Of a DNA stretch of 64,000 nt, positions 8,151 to 16,704 are shown one piece after another. The stretch is from positions 372,001 through 436,000 of the forward strand of contig NZ_JACHGJ010000002.1 of assembly GCF_014207565.1 (NCBI RefSeq). Direction: 5' to 3'. Each line of letters begins with the position of its first letter. Position 1 is the stretch's first letter. The position numbers and the translations under genes are program-made. The stretch comes from Spirochaeta isovalerica. Lineage in GTDB: Bacteria; Spirochaetota; Spirochaetia; DSM-2461. Under the pieces are notes generated by a model. The model saw only the letters and a program-made list of their open reading frames with translations, was not told where the DNA came from and did no database searches.

Positions 8151-8629
8151 TTTATGTTCTCCTTTGCAATGTATAATGCCAAAGCATCTTTCAGGTTCCT
8201 GTTGATCCGGCTGAGACTGTCCGTCAGGGCTTCCTGTTCCGGACGATCGATTCCCATATAGATCCGATCGAGAATCCTGATTGATATGTCATTGAAAAGC
8301 TCCCGCATGGCCCGGCCTTTGGGTGTCAGTTCGACAAGGACGCTTCTCTTGTCTTCAGGGCTGTGGGTCCGCATCAGATAGCCGTGCTTTTCCAGTGTCG
8401 CGACCATGCCGGTTATGGTGGATTTGACTCTTCCGCTGGCTTTGACCACTTCGCTGAGAGGGACAGGTTTCTCCTTCTGAAAGAGATGAAAAATGATTTT
8501 GCCGTGGGCGGGGACAACACCCTCAATGCCGTTCATTTCCAACTCTCTGCTCAGGATTTCCCCGCTCGTATCCCTGATTCTGGATATGAGATCGAGGATT
8601 CCTTCGGGACTTTCCGTTTTTTCAGACAT
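8147..8629 (-). CDS. MarR-family transcriptional regulator of the importer operon
   Basis: A winged helix-turn-helix protein of 160 residues. The recognition helix region (VPLSEVVKASGRVKSTITGMVATLEKHGYLMRT) and the wing with its DKR motif (HSPEDKRSVLVELTPKGRAM) are clear. It is the first gene of the amino-acid importer operon and overlaps the binding-protein gene by 4 bases. A perfect 20-bp palindrome lies 9 bases before its start codon, so it probably represses its own operon and is released by a small ligand, perhaps the transported compound. Confidence 0.9.
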   Translation of the reverse strand: MSEKTESPEGILDLISRIRDTSGEILSRELEMNGIEGVVPAHGKIIFHLFQKEKPVPLSEVVKASGRVKSTITGMVATLEKHGYLMRTHSPEDKRSVLVELTPKGRAMRELFNDISIRILDRIYMGIDRPEQEALTDSLSRINRNLKDALALYIAKENIK

Positions 8630-8638
8630 GTTTTAAAA

Positions 8639-8658
8639 TTAGTTCGGCGCCGAACTAA
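8639..8658. promoter_or_regulatory. Palindromic operator of the MarR regulator
   Basis: A perfect 20-bp inverted repeat, TTAGTTCGGC followed by its exact complement, placed just upstream of the marR-type gene. MarR dimers bind palindromes of this size. The placement suggests autorepression of the whole importer operon. Confidence 0.75.
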
Positions 8659-8760
8659 AGTCAAGAAAAAAACAATAGTTTTCTTGTGAACATTAGTAGG
8701 ACAGGCAGATTTGACAGGGAGTAACGGCTCATATAAACTAATCGGGAAGGACGGAATCAT

Positions 8761-8914
8761 GAACATTAATTCCGGTAGATTAAAGCTGGTCGGCTTCGCT
8801 TTTGTCTTTTCGGCAGGCTTCGCCGGTCGCTGGTTTAATCTCTATTTTATCAATCACAATCCCATTGCCAAATTCAGTATGGCCGAGGCCGTGGATGAGC
8901 GTTTAATAGGATAA
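8761..8914 (+). CDS. Small hypothetical protein upstream of the DUF1848 gene
   Basis: A 50-codon ORF whose ATG at 8761 has AAGGA about 8 bases upstream. The product has one hydrophobic stretch (LVGFAFVFSAGFAGRWFNLYF) that could span a membrane, flanked by polar ends. It stops 6 bases before the DUF1848 start, so it may only serve to couple translation. No family is recognised and the ORF may not be a true gene. Confidence 0.35.
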
Positions 8915-8920
8915 AATCAT

Positions 8921-9874
8921 TTGATCATCAGTGCCAGTCGCCGAACCGATATCCCCTCATTTTACGGAAGGTGGTTTCTCAATCGCCTGAAAGCCGGTGA
9001 GGTTTTCGTCCGCAATCCCGTAAACAGAAAACAGGTCAGCGTCATTCCACTGTCAAAAGACAATGTTGATTGCATCGTCTTCTGGACAAAGGATCCCGGT
9101 CCCTTTCTTCCTTTTCTCGATGAACTGGACAGTTACGGTATTCCCTATTATTTCTCCATAACCATTACACCTTACGGACCGGACATCGAGACAAGGCTAA
9201 GAAGCCCTGAGTCCGTCATTGAATCTGTAAAATCGCTGTCCCGGCGAATCGGATCGAAACGGATCATCTGGCGATACGATCCTGTCATCTTCTTTAAAGA
9301 TATGGATGTGAAATCTCATTTGAAGGCTTTCGCAGTTATGGCGGAACAGCTGGAGGGCATAACAGATAAATGCGTATTCAGCTTTCTTTCCGAATACGGG
9401 AAGATTTCAGAGTTTGTGAAAAAGAGGGGAGCGGGAAACGGGCGACGGGAAGAGAGACGTTCTCTGGTCGGCGCTATGGCGGAGATCGCTTTTCAGGCGA
9501 ATATGAAGCTGGCATCCTGTGCTCTGAGCGAAGACTTCAGGGAGTCCGGTGTCGGGCACAACCGATGCATCGATCCGGACCTCATAGGGGAAGTCTGCGG
9601 ATATCCCATTTTCAGCAGGCCGGATAAATCGCAAAGAGAGGCTTGCGGTTGTGCTGAAAGCCGTGATATCGGATCTTATAATACCTGTCTTCACGGCTGT
9701 CTCTATTGTTATGCCAACAGGGAGGAGTCGTCGATTCGCCGGAAATCCGCCTTATATAATCCCGATTCTCCCATGCTCTGCGACTCTTTGGCAGGCGATG
9801 AAAATCTCACCCCCTGCCGGAATTGCGAATCATTGAGAAAGGAGATTATACCCGGATTTTCTTTTGATTTTTAA
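8921..9874 (+). CDS. DUF1848 family protein
   Basis: A 317-residue protein that begins with the family signature MIISASRRTDIPSFYGRWF. It keeps the IVFWTKDPGPF and RYDPVIFF motifs of the N-terminal part. At the C-terminus is a cysteine-rich segment (about residues 243-263: CGCAESRDIG, then CLHGCLYCYAN), followed by a further CRNC pair, suggesting a bound metal or iron-sulfur cluster. The family is uncharacterised; the cysteine spacing loosely recalls radical-SAM enzymes and spore photoproduct lyase, but no activity is assigned. The TTG start is fixed by agreement with the family's conserved N-terminus. Confidence 0.85.
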   Translation: MIISASRRTDIPSFYGRWFLNRLKAGEVFVRNPVNRKQVSVIPLSKDNVDCIVFWTKDPGPFLPFLDELDSYGIPYYFSITITPYGPDIETRLRSPESVIESVKSLSRRIGSKRIIWRYDPVIFFKDMDVKSHLKAFAVMAEQLEGITDKCVFSFLSEYGKISEFVKKRGAGNGRREERRSLVGAMAEIAFQANMKLASCALSEDFRESGVGHNRCIDPDLIGEVCGYPIFSRPDKSQREACGCAESRDIGSYNTCLHGCLYCYANREESSIRRKSALYNPDSPMLCDSLAGDENLTPCRNCESLRKEIIPGFSFDF

Positions 9875-9877
9875 TTT

Positions 9878-11275
9878 TCAGTCTGCTGTTTCGGACCAAT
9901 CGGAACGGGGATGATGTGAAGCAGATAAAGGGCAGTCTCCTTCAGAAAAATTTCCGTAGTATTCAACGGCCCCAACTTCCCAGCTTGAAAGATCCCGGTC
10001 AAAAGATGAAGCATCCTCAAACATTCCATACATTTTCCGGACTGAAGAGGTATCCCACCCCGACAGATCCTGATTGAAAGCTTCTGCTTTGTAGAACATC
10101 TGGGTCATGTCTATGACAGAAGAAGTATTCCACCGGGAAAGCGGCTGATTGAATCGATCGGTTTCGGCAAACATGTAACTCATATCGGTAACATTGGCCG
10201 TATCCCATTCCGATATATCCTGATTAAAGGCTTTTGCAGCCCAGAACATTCCATACATAGTCCTTACGGCGCTGGTATCGAGACCAGAGATATCCCTGTT
10301 GAATGCCCTGGTGTCTTCGAACATCCGGCTCATATCTGTGACAGAAGATGTATCCCATGGGGAGATATCCTGATTGTAAATCAGGGCACCGTGAAACATC
10401 TGGTTCATGTCTTCGACCGATCCTGTATCCCATCGGGAAATATTTCTGTTAAAAGCCGTGGCTCCCCAGAACATCCCTTCCATCGTCTTCGCCGAGCCCG
10501 TGTCCCATGTTGAAATATCGCAATTGAAAGCTTTGGTCCGGGCAAAAAGTGTATCCATCCAGATCACATGGCTGACATCCCAATGGGAAATGTCCTGATC
10601 GAATTTCGAAGCCCCCCAGAACATGCCGGTCATGCGGATTACATGACTCGTGTCCCAATCGCCCAGAGGCTGGTTAAAGGAATGGGCATCGAGGAACATT
10701 TGTTCCATGTCGGCCACGGAGCCGGTATCCCATCGGGAAATATCCTGATTGAATGAGTGGGCAAAAGCGAACATATGGCTCATATTTGTTACTGAACCGG
10801 TATTCCATCGGGATATGTCCTGATTGAAATGGGAATCATTCTGAAAAAGGGAACTCATATCAGTAATATAGGACGTATTGAAACCGGTCACATCGTCGCC
10901 GTTCTCAAGGGCCGCATCGAGGTCTGCCCGGGTAGGCACCCCCGGAGGGATCCACCAGGCGTAAAGAGTCAGCGGACGGGGCTCGTGATAAGTCGCACCC
11001 GGTGAATAATTCACTCCCGTTCCGTCCGGTTCCGTATCCCATCCCCCGAATCTGTATCCGTCATCTCTCGAGAGATCGCCGTAGTTGTCCGAAAGAATAA
11101 TATAGCTGTTTTTTCCCGATTGCTGTTTTTCAGGCGCCTTACCCGAATCGGCTCCGTTCGCCAGGTATTCCACTGAGTTCCATTCCGGCTCTGTACAGCC
11201 AGTCAAAGATAATACAATCAGAAGGGTAAAGATTCCCCAAGGGGTAAACCGGGTTTTCAAACCTGTCTCCTGCAA
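9878..11275 (-). CDS. Surface lipoprotein with DUF285 (BspA-type) repeats
   Basis: A 465-residue predicted lipoprotein: the signal peptide ends in the lipobox LTGC (Cys27). It is followed by a low-complexity linker and one InlB B-repeat-like unit (GYRFGGWDTEPDGTGVNYSP, residues 73-92), and then DUF285 repeats. Twelve units of 25 residues run from about 150 to 449 with consensus FNQDISxWDTSxVxxMxxMF. The last unit is degenerate, and a half unit precedes the array. DUF285 proteins are surface-exposed and usually linked to adhesion or unknown surface functions. It is a single gene, converging with the DUF1848 gene. Repeat count can differ between strains in such genes. Confidence 0.88.
   Translation of the reverse strand: MQETGLKTRFTPWGIFTLLIVLSLTGCTEPEWNSVEYLANGADSGKAPEKQQSGKNSYIILSDNYGDLSRDDGYRFGGWDTEPDGTGVNYSPGATYHEPRPLTLYAWWIPPGVPTRADLDAALENGDDVTGFNTSYITDMSSLFQNDSHFNQDISRWNTGSVTNMSHMFAFAHSFNQDISRWDTGSVADMEQMFLDAHSFNQPLGDWDTSHVIRMTGMFWGASKFDQDISHWDVSHVIWMDTLFARTKAFNCDISTWDTGSAKTMEGMFWGATAFNRNISRWDTGSVEDMNQMFHGALIYNQDISPWDTSSVTDMSRMFEDTRAFNRDISGLDTSAVRTMYGMFWAAKAFNQDISEWDTANVTDMSYMFAETDRFNQPLSRWNTSSVIDMTQMFYKAEAFNQDLSGWDTSSVRKMYGMFEDASSFDRDLSSWEVGAVEYYGNFSEGDCPLSASHHPRSDWSETAD
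9929..10828 (-). repeat. Twelve tandem 75-bp coding repeats (DUF285 units)
   Basis: The DNA coding for residues 150-449 of the lipoprotein consists of 75-bp units, each encoding one 25-residue repeat. Several units share long near-identical runs (for example the stretches ending TATCCCATCGGGAAATAT on the plus strand), which makes unequal recombination possible. Confidence 0.85.
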
Positions 11276-11375
11276 TATATTACTGATTGTTTCATATTAA
11301 ACAGAATTATAAGTCTGTACTTTTGATATAACAAGCGGGAAATCTATTAAACCGAGATTTTACGCCGGAAGTCCG

Positions 11376-11404
11376 GTTGTGAAATTTCTACTTGCCTGTA
11401 TAAT
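11376..11404 (+). promoter_or_regulatory. Promoter of the cupin-like gene, probably leaderless
   Basis: TTGTGA and TATAAT (11399-11404) are separated by about 16-17 bases. The ATG of the next gene is only 9 bases after the -10 box and has no Shine-Dalgarno sequence, so transcription would begin within a few bases of the start codon. The same 12-base string GCCTGTATAATC also stands before the exonuclease gene at 16684-16695. Confidence 0.55.
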
Positions 11405-11413
11405 CTAAGTCAT

Positions 11414-11941
11414 ATGAAAAAAATAGAATTGGAAATTCCCGGATTTTACAGCATTATCCCCATGAAAGAATTCCGCCGGACGCCCGGCGTTGAATTTCAC
11501 ATTCTCACGAAAGAGAATACGCCCCGCGTCGATGGAGTCGACCGGGTGATACATAAATCCGATGCGCAGTCCCCCGGTCCGGTCGGAGATGTACTCCGGC
11601 CCTGGTATACCCATCCCCATCAGGAGGATAACCTCATCGTTCTCTACGGAAAGAGAATCGTCGATGTCTATCACCGGCCTTCCTGGACCATGATGACCTT
11701 TACGGTCACGCCCGATTACATCGAATATGAAGGGGAGGTTATTTACGACAAGCCGGCGATTCTGGTCTGGAAAAGAAATGTCTTTCACAGAATCATCAGC
11801 GGGAAAGAGGGATCGGCCTCTCTGAATCTGGCAACGAGATATGAGGGCTTTGATGTAAAAACCAATTTCAGCATTTACGACCTGGATACCGAAACGGGTA
11901 AGTTTCATGTTATCCGGAAAGGGGAGCTGGACCAGTTTTAA
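11414..11941 (+). CDS. Cupin-like hypothetical protein
   Basis: A 175-residue soluble protein. The middle (about 60-130) has the short-strand pattern of a cupin barrel: WYTHPHQEDNLIVLYGKRIV resembles cupin motif 1 with two histidines and a glutamate that could hold a metal, and VWKRNVFHRIISG resembles motif 2 with one histidine. No close characterised family is recognised and the substrate is unknown. It is a single gene between a lipoprotein and a YciO-like gene, with an apparent leaderless promoter. Confidence 0.65.
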   Translation: MKKIELEIPGFYSIIPMKEFRRTPGVEFHILTKENTPRVDGVDRVIHKSDAQSPGPVGDVLRPWYTHPHQEDNLIVLYGKRIVDVYHRPSWTMMTFTVTPDYIEYEGEVIYDKPAILVWKRNVFHRIISGKEGSASLNLATRYEGFDVKTNFSIYDLDTETGKFHVIRKGELDQF

Positions 11942-12102
11942 AGAAGATAATCCGATGAATCTCCCTATTTATCATAGAGGTTCGTCAGTTTTTCAATTAC
12001 TGCATCTCTCTCAGTATCCCGAATACGTCCGGAATTCTCTTTCGGATTCAAATGGATTTTTTAAGCTTCCCTTCTTTTTAACTGTGATACATAATATCAC
12101 TC

Positions 12103-12735
12103 ATGATTGAGTATGTTCAGCCCCACGACCCCGATGACCGCATTATTAAAAAAGCCGTTTCCATTCTCGAAGAAGGCGGCATCATAGCCTATCCGACTGA
12201 CTCAAGCTGGGGAATCGGCTGCTCCAGCGAATCGGCTAAAGGACTGGAAAAGCTCTCGCGGCTGAGGGAAGATAAGAAAACGCAATTCTCCCTTATATGC
12301 TCCAGCATAAGCCAGATGAGCACCGTCGCCAATATCGATAATCAGAGTTTCCGGATCATAAAGCAGAATACTCCCGGTCCTTTTGTCTTTGTTCTCAAAG
12401 CGATCCGGAAAGTTGAGAAAATGATAGGGGAGAAGAGGGCGGAAGTCGGCTTGAGAATTCCGGCCCACGAAATCCCGAAACGTCTGGTCGATGTTCTCGG
12501 CGCCCCTCTTTTTTCCATAACAGCCAGTAAGGACATGATGGATGTCTATGGCCTGGACGCTGAATATCCCGAGGAAAATCTTCTGGAATGCGGTTGGGAA
12601 CTGGAGAACATCAGAGGCATCGATTTGATCATCGATTCCGGCGAAGCTCTTGAAAAAAGCCTCTCTACCGTTCTGCGCCTCGATGGAGGGGTTGTGGAAG
12701 TCCTGCGCTACGGCGACGGTAAGCTGGAAGAATAA
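12103..12735 (+). CDS. Sua5/YciO/YrdC-family protein (YciO-like)
   Basis: A 210-residue single-domain protein of the YrdC fold. Typical features are EEGGIIAYPTDSSWGIGCS near the N-terminus, a basic loop (KLSRLREDKKTQFSLIC), NTPGPFVFVLKA and VGLRIPAH. The wording of the middle (STVANIDNQSFRIIKQNTPG) matches YciO better than TsaC. TsaC/Sua5 make threonylcarbamoyl-adenylate for tRNA t6A; YciO proteins are related, and their physiological role is less certain. There is no C-terminal Sua5 domain. The start has no Shine-Dalgarno sequence; CATAAT lies 7 bases upstream (12090-12095), suggesting a leaderless transcript. Confidence 0.85.
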   Translation: MIEYVQPHDPDDRIIKKAVSILEEGGIIAYPTDSSWGIGCSSESAKGLEKLSRLREDKKTQFSLICSSISQMSTVANIDNQSFRIIKQNTPGPFVFVLKAIRKVEKMIGEKRAEVGLRIPAHEIPKRLVDVLGAPLFSITASKDMMDVYGLDAEYPEENLLECGWELENIRGIDLIIDSGEALEKSLSTVLRLDGGVVEVLRYGDGKLEE

Positions 12736-12739
12736 TCTT

Positions 12740-13666
12740 TCACAATCTCCAGTTTCTCTTTATTCTTCTGCTCTGGCTTAACAGTACTCCGAGGATAACC
12801 ACTATCGCCGCGCCGGTCTGTACCGGATTCAGTCCTTCCCCGATCAGTATCCAGCCGAAAAGAATCGCCGTTACGGGAACCAGATTGATAAAAACCGATG
12901 CTTTGGATGCCGGCAAATGACTCATGCCCCAATTGTAAAGGGCAAAGGCTCCCAGAGAGACAAAAACACCCATGTAGACCAGTAAAATAATCAGTTCAGG
13001 CGTCCAGATTTCCCGGCTTGTCCGGAACAGCGAAAAGGCTGCCGGACTGAAGAAAATAAAACCCGTTACCATCTGCATGGCCGTCAGCGTGAAGGGGCTG
13101 TACCGCCCGCTCATTTTTTTCACGATGACCATATTGGCTGCCCCGAAGATCATGGCCATGAATTCGAGGCTGTTGCCCAGTACGGGATTGGACGCCTGGC
13201 TCCCCGAACTCTGACTCAGGGTCAGGACGACAACGCCCCCTATGGAAAGCACCATTCCCATTATTGTTTTTATCCCTATCGTTTCCTTGAGAAACATCCA
13301 GGCTCCCAATGCGACGAGAACGGGAACAACGGCAGCAACGACGCCGGCCTGGGAAGAGGTCGTATAAACGAGGGCGTTGGACTCGAAGAAGAAATAGAGA
13401 CAGGGCTGAAACAGAACCATGGGAATCAGCAGCTTCCAGTCGCCTTTCCGGTAGTGGCGGGGATAGAGTTTTCCTGCGAAGGGAAGAATCGCCAGTACGG
13501 CAAAAATCTGCCGGATCCAGACGAGCTGTCCCGGCTCTAATGACCGTAAAGCGACTCTGGTTCCCGCAAAGGAACTCCCCCAGAGTATGACGGCGCCCAT
13601 TATGGCGGTTATGGGCAGAAGAATGCTTTTCACTTCCTGTTTCAAGGGTTCTCTTATCTCATCCAT
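12740..13666 (-). CDS. EamA/DMT-family transporter
   Basis: A 308-residue membrane protein with ten predicted transmembrane segments arranged as two EamA repeats. The first begins ITAIMGAVILWGSSFAGTRVAL and the second NSLEFMAMIFGAANMVIVKKM. Conserved endings such as ASVFINLVPVTAILFGWILIGE support the family. Drug/metabolite transporters of this group usually export amino acids or other small metabolites; the substrate is not predictable. It converges with the YciO-like gene 4 bases away. The ATG has no ribosome binding site, and TATATT stands 6 bases before it. Confidence 0.9.
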   Translation of the reverse strand: MDEIREPLKQEVKSILLPITAIMGAVILWGSSFAGTRVALRSLEPGQLVWIRQIFAVLAILPFAGKLYPRHYRKGDWKLLIPMVLFQPCLYFFFESNALVYTTSSQAGVVAAVVPVLVALGAWMFLKETIGIKTIMGMVLSIGGVVVLTLSQSSGSQASNPVLGNSLEFMAMIFGAANMVIVKKMSGRYSPFTLTAMQMVTGFIFFSPAAFSLFRTSREIWTPELIILLVYMGVFVSLGAFALYNWGMSHLPASKASVFINLVPVTAILFGWILIGEGLNPVQTGAAIVVILGVLLSQSRRIKRNWRL

Positions 13667-13739
13667 AGGCTGAATATATCCGGAATGGAAAAGAATGTAT
13701 CCTGTGAAAATGATAATTTGCGAAAAAAGTGTAGGCCGG

Positions 13740-13765
13740 AACCGTTTCTTTTAAGAGAAACGGTT
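13740..13765 (-). terminator. Hairpin terminator after the AEC transporter gene
   Basis: An 11-bp stem, AACCGTTTCTC against GAGAAACGGTT (written 5' to 3' on the minus strand the hairpin starts at 13765). It begins inside the stop codon of the AEC gene, and a T-rich stretch (CTTTTTT) follows 10 bases later. It closes the AKR-TSUP-AEC operon. Confidence 0.6.
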
Positions 13766-14724
13766 TACAGCAGCGGAATTATCTTGGAAAGAACAGGAAT
13801 GATAATGACCAGAGACCCGTTGGATATAAGCCATAGGGAGTTTGCCAGGTCCAGATTCAGTTTGTAAACTGAAGGCGGTACAAGGGCGACAAAAGCCACG
13901 GGCATCGATGAGAGTATGACCACCGTTTTTAATGGAAGGCCTCCTGCAATTTCATCCAGACCGAAGAGAAAGGACAGCCCAATCATGAGCACAGGAGTTA
14001 TAAGCGATTTCACAAGTACGATTATCAATCCCTCTTTCCAGTATTTTCCCACGGCGCCCAGTCTCATTCCCAACCCGATGGAGAAAATAAGAAAATAGGT
14101 CCCCAGAGGAACGAGAATCCCGTTAATCCTTTCAAAATAAGCCGGTCGGTCCAGACCGGAGTAATTGAGAAGCACACCGATGACCATGCTTAAGAGAGAC
14201 ATGATGACGAAGGGATCGACAAACATTTTTCTGAGAGTCTCTTTCATGCTCTCTTTTTTCCCTTCCCCGTAGCTGCAGCGCCGCGCATAGGGAAAACCGA
14301 ATCCGAAATACCAGATTTTTTCAAAGAACATATAGAAGGAAACCAGAGCGAAAGCTTGTTCTCCCAGAAAAAGAAAAGAGAGAAGTCCTCCTATGGATCC
14401 GAGATTCGTGAAGCCTCCGGAAACAAAAAAAACCGCACCGTCGCGCTTATCTTTTTTCAGAATTCGGGAAAAAAACAGAGCGATGAAAGATCCGGCAGCC
14501 AGAGCTGACATCCCGAGAAAAGGAAGGGCTACGATACTCAGGTTTCTGATAGGAGCGATCCAGATACTCGTCGCCACCGTAAAAGGAATAAAACCGGCGA
14601 TGACCAGTTTCTGAAGGGATATTCTTATTTTCCCGTTCAGCTCTTCCGCAATAAACTGCTTTGTTCCATAACCGGCTGCCAGACAGAGAAAAATCATAAG
14701 TAAATAGGAGACCATGCTGTTCAT
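13765..14724 (-). CDS. AEC-family (auxin efflux carrier-like) transporter
   Basis: A 319-residue membrane protein with about ten hydrophobic segments in the two five-helix halves of the AEC family. Landmarks are the first-half LGSIGGLLSFLFLG region, the central basic loop (YGEGKKESMKETLRKMFVDPFVIMSL) and the second-half MPVAFVALVPPSVYKLNLDLA. Bacterial members carry dicarboxylates or related anions; this one's substrate is unknown. It is the third gene of an operon with an aldo/keto reductase and a TSUP transporter, starting 1 base after the TSUP stop. Confidence 0.85.
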   Translation of the reverse strand: MNSMVSYLLMIFLCLAAGYGTKQFIAEELNGKIRISLQKLVIAGFIPFTVATSIWIAPIRNLSIVALPFLGMSALAAGSFIALFFSRILKKDKRDGAVFFVSGGFTNLGSIGGLLSFLFLGEQAFALVSFYMFFEKIWYFGFGFPYARRCSYGEGKKESMKETLRKMFVDPFVIMSLLSMVIGVLLNYSGLDRPAYFERINGILVPLGTYFLIFSIGLGMRLGAVGKYWKEGLIIVLVKSLITPVLMIGLSFLFGLDEIAGGLPLKTVVILSSMPVAFVALVPPSVYKLNLDLANSLWLISNGSLVIIIPVLSKIIPLL

Positions 14725-14725
14725 A

Positions 14726-15484
14726 TCAGAAAAACTCCTTCCAGATAATTCTGGCTATTGTGGCTGCCACGACTATGAGGAAAAATACCCGGATAAACTT
14801 CGTGCTGTGTTTGATCACCAGGTGGGATCCCGTCCAGGCTCCGGCTATCTGTCCCGATCCCATAAACAGGCCTGCGAGAAAAACAACTTTTCCCCCCATG
14901 ATAAAAACGGCGAGCGATACGATATTGCTGGTGAAATTCATAATCTTCGTGGTTCCTGTCGCTTTTTTCAGGTTCAGGCCCAGAAGAACGACCAGGGCGA
15001 TCGTCCAGAACGATCCGGTCCCGGGACCGAAAAAGCCGTCGTAAAAACCGAGCAGCAGACCGAAAACCGGATAGAATATATAGCGGGCCATGCCGACCTG
15101 GCGATCATTGGCTCCCAGCTCGGGGCTGAATAGCGTATAGAGAAAGACAGCCAGAAGAAAAAGCGGTATGGCTTTCATCAGGAAATCGGCTTCGATCATC
15201 TGGATGAGGATCGTTCCCGCCGCCGCACCGGCAAAAGTGAAGAGAACGCCGAGCCATGTCTCCTTCAGGGTGAAAAGCCCTTTCCGGTAATAGCGCCAGG
15301 CCGAGGTCACGCTTCCGAAACTGGCCTGGAATTTATTGGTGCCCAGCGCCAGATGAGGCGGCAGCCCCAGGGAGAGGAGTACGGGAACGGTAATGATGCC
15401 TCCGCCTCCGGCTATGGAATCGACGAAGCCCGCCAGAAAGCCGGTCGCCGCCATAATCAGGGCTGTCAGTAAAGTAATTTCCAT
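14726..15484 (-). CDS. TSUP-family (TauE/SafE) membrane transporter
   Basis: A 252-residue protein with about seven to eight membrane segments and the duplicated TauE/SafE signature. The first copy is GFLAGFVDSIAGGGGIITVPVLLSLGL-type near the N-terminus, and the second is FYDGFFGPGTGSFW (about residues 140-153). The family moves sulfite, sulfoacetate and related anions; the exact anion here is unknown. Its start is directly adjacent to the stop of the aldo/keto reductase gene, so it is translationally linked to it. Confidence 0.92.
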   Translation of the reverse strand: MEITLLTALIMAATGFLAGFVDSIAGGGGIITVPVLLSLGLPPHLALGTNKFQASFGSVTSAWRYYRKGLFTLKETWLGVLFTFAGAAAGTILIQMIEADFLMKAIPLFLLAVFLYTLFSPELGANDRQVGMARYIFYPVFGLLLGFYDGFFGPGTGSFWTIALVVLLGLNLKKATGTTKIMNFTSNIVSLAVFIMGGKVVFLAGLFMGSGQIAGAWTGSHLVIKHSTKFIRVFFLIVVAATIARIIWKEFF

Positions 15485-16612
15485 CTATGCTCCGAGGGCC
15501 AGATGGCTCTCTTTCAACTGTTTTCTTATTTTGATTTTCTGGGGGCATTTGGTTTCGCAGAGGCCGCAGTCCGTACAGGCGTCGGCTCTCTTCCCTTTGA
15601 CCCACTGGTTGGTTCCGATCTCCGCGTATCCTTTTTTCGCGAAGTCGGTAATACCGTAAATCTTATGGTAGTTCATCATTTTAAAGATATGGGGAATATT
15701 GACTTCCGCAGGACAGGGCATACAGTAGTTGCATCCCGTACAATAGAGGTCGGCCAGCTTGCCGTTTTTCTCCATCAGTTCGGAAATGGCAGCAGCTTCA
15801 TCGGCGGCCAGCTCCGCTCTTTCCTCTGAAACAGAGGCGTTTTCCCGCACCATGTCGATGTTTTCCATCCCCGAAAGGGCACAGTCGATATGGGGATTGG
15901 AGAAGACATATCTCAGGGCCAGTTCCACGCTGCTTTTCACTTTGATGCCCAGAGATTCGGTTACTTCCTCAGGCAGACCGGCGACTCTACCGCCGCCCAG
16001 AGGACCCATGACGATGACGCCCAGACCTTTTTCCGCTGCGTAGGCAATAGCCTCGCTGTTGCTTCTGTCGATGAGGTTGTACTGACAGAGAACCGATTCG
16101 AAGTGCCCCAGATCAATCAGTTTGATCATATTTTCCGGTTTGTCGTGAAAGGAGAAGGCTATGTGGCGGATCAGTCCCTCTTTCTTTGCTTTTTTCGCTT
16201 CTTCCAGCCATCCGGTTTTCTCATCGATTTCCAGAAACCCGTCGTAACCGATGCCGTGGAAATGGTAGAGATCCAGATAGTCCGTATCGAGGCGCTTAAG
16301 CTGCTCTTTGAGAAATTTCGTATAGTCGCCCGGTTCCTTGACCAGATGGCTGGGGCACTTGGTGGACAGGTAGATTTTGTCCCGGAAGGATTTGATCGCC
16401 TTACCGACCGCCTCTTCGCTTTGAAAATCGTTGTAGAACCAGGCCGTATCGAAATAATTGACACCCAGCCTGTAGGCTTCGGCCAACATCCCGTTCACCT
16501 TCTCCTGATCGACGATCTTTTTGTCGCCCTGATCGATCATGGGCAGGCGCATGCAGCCGAATCCCAGAGATGAAATTTCGATTCCCGTATTTCCCAGCGG
16601 TCTGTATATCAT
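15485..16612 (-). CDS. Aldo/keto reductase with C-terminal 4Fe-4S domain
   Basis: A 375-residue fusion. Residues 1-280 form the aldo/keto reductase barrel with the catalytic tetrad signature around FDTAWFYNDFQSEE (Asp, Tyr), a Lys in YLSTKCPS and His in YHFHGIG. Residues 295-365 carry two clustered cysteine motifs, CTGCNYCMPCP and CTDCGLCETKCP, typical of ferredoxin-like 4Fe-4S sites. Such fusions are common in anaerobes and probably pass electrons between an iron-sulfur centre and a carbonyl substrate; the substrate is unknown. It is the first gene of an operon with TSUP and AEC transporters, and divergent from the exonuclease I gene. Confidence 0.92.
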   Translation of the reverse strand: MIYRPLGNTGIEISSLGFGCMRLPMIDQGDKKIVDQEKVNGMLAEAYRLGVNYFDTAWFYNDFQSEEAVGKAIKSFRDKIYLSTKCPSHLVKEPGDYTKFLKEQLKRLDTDYLDLYHFHGIGYDGFLEIDEKTGWLEEAKKAKKEGLIRHIAFSFHDKPENMIKLIDLGHFESVLCQYNLIDRSNSEAIAYAAEKGLGVIVMGPLGGGRVAGLPEEVTESLGIKVKSSVELALRYVFSNPHIDCALSGMENIDMVRENASVSEERAELAADEAAAISELMEKNGKLADLYCTGCNYCMPCPAEVNIPHIFKMMNYHKIYGITDFAKKGYAEIGTNQWVKGKRADACTDCGLCETKCPQKIKIRKQLKESHLALGA

Positions 16613-16688
16613 GAATGAACTCCTGTTGAAATTTGTATGGGAAATGGTAACCTATCTGTTCTCTCTGTTCAATCATTACAAGAGCCTG

Positions 16689-16694
16689 TATAAT
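16689..16694 (+). promoter_or_regulatory. -10 box of the exonuclease I gene, probably leaderless
   Basis: TATAAT in a TGTATAATC context stands 10 bases before the ATG at 16705. No Shine-Dalgarno sequence lies between them. The 12-base string GCCTGTATAATC is shared with the promoter at 11393-11404. Confidence 0.5.
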
Positions 16695-16704
16695 CGAAAG
16701 CACT

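Noticed and set aside
11942-12102. Small minus-strand ORF ending in a helical tail (ERDAVIEKLTNLYDK)
   Set aside because: It has no start codon with a ribosome binding site and is closed by a stop directly upstream; too short to support as a gene. The 160-base gap otherwise holds only the promoter of the YciO-like gene.
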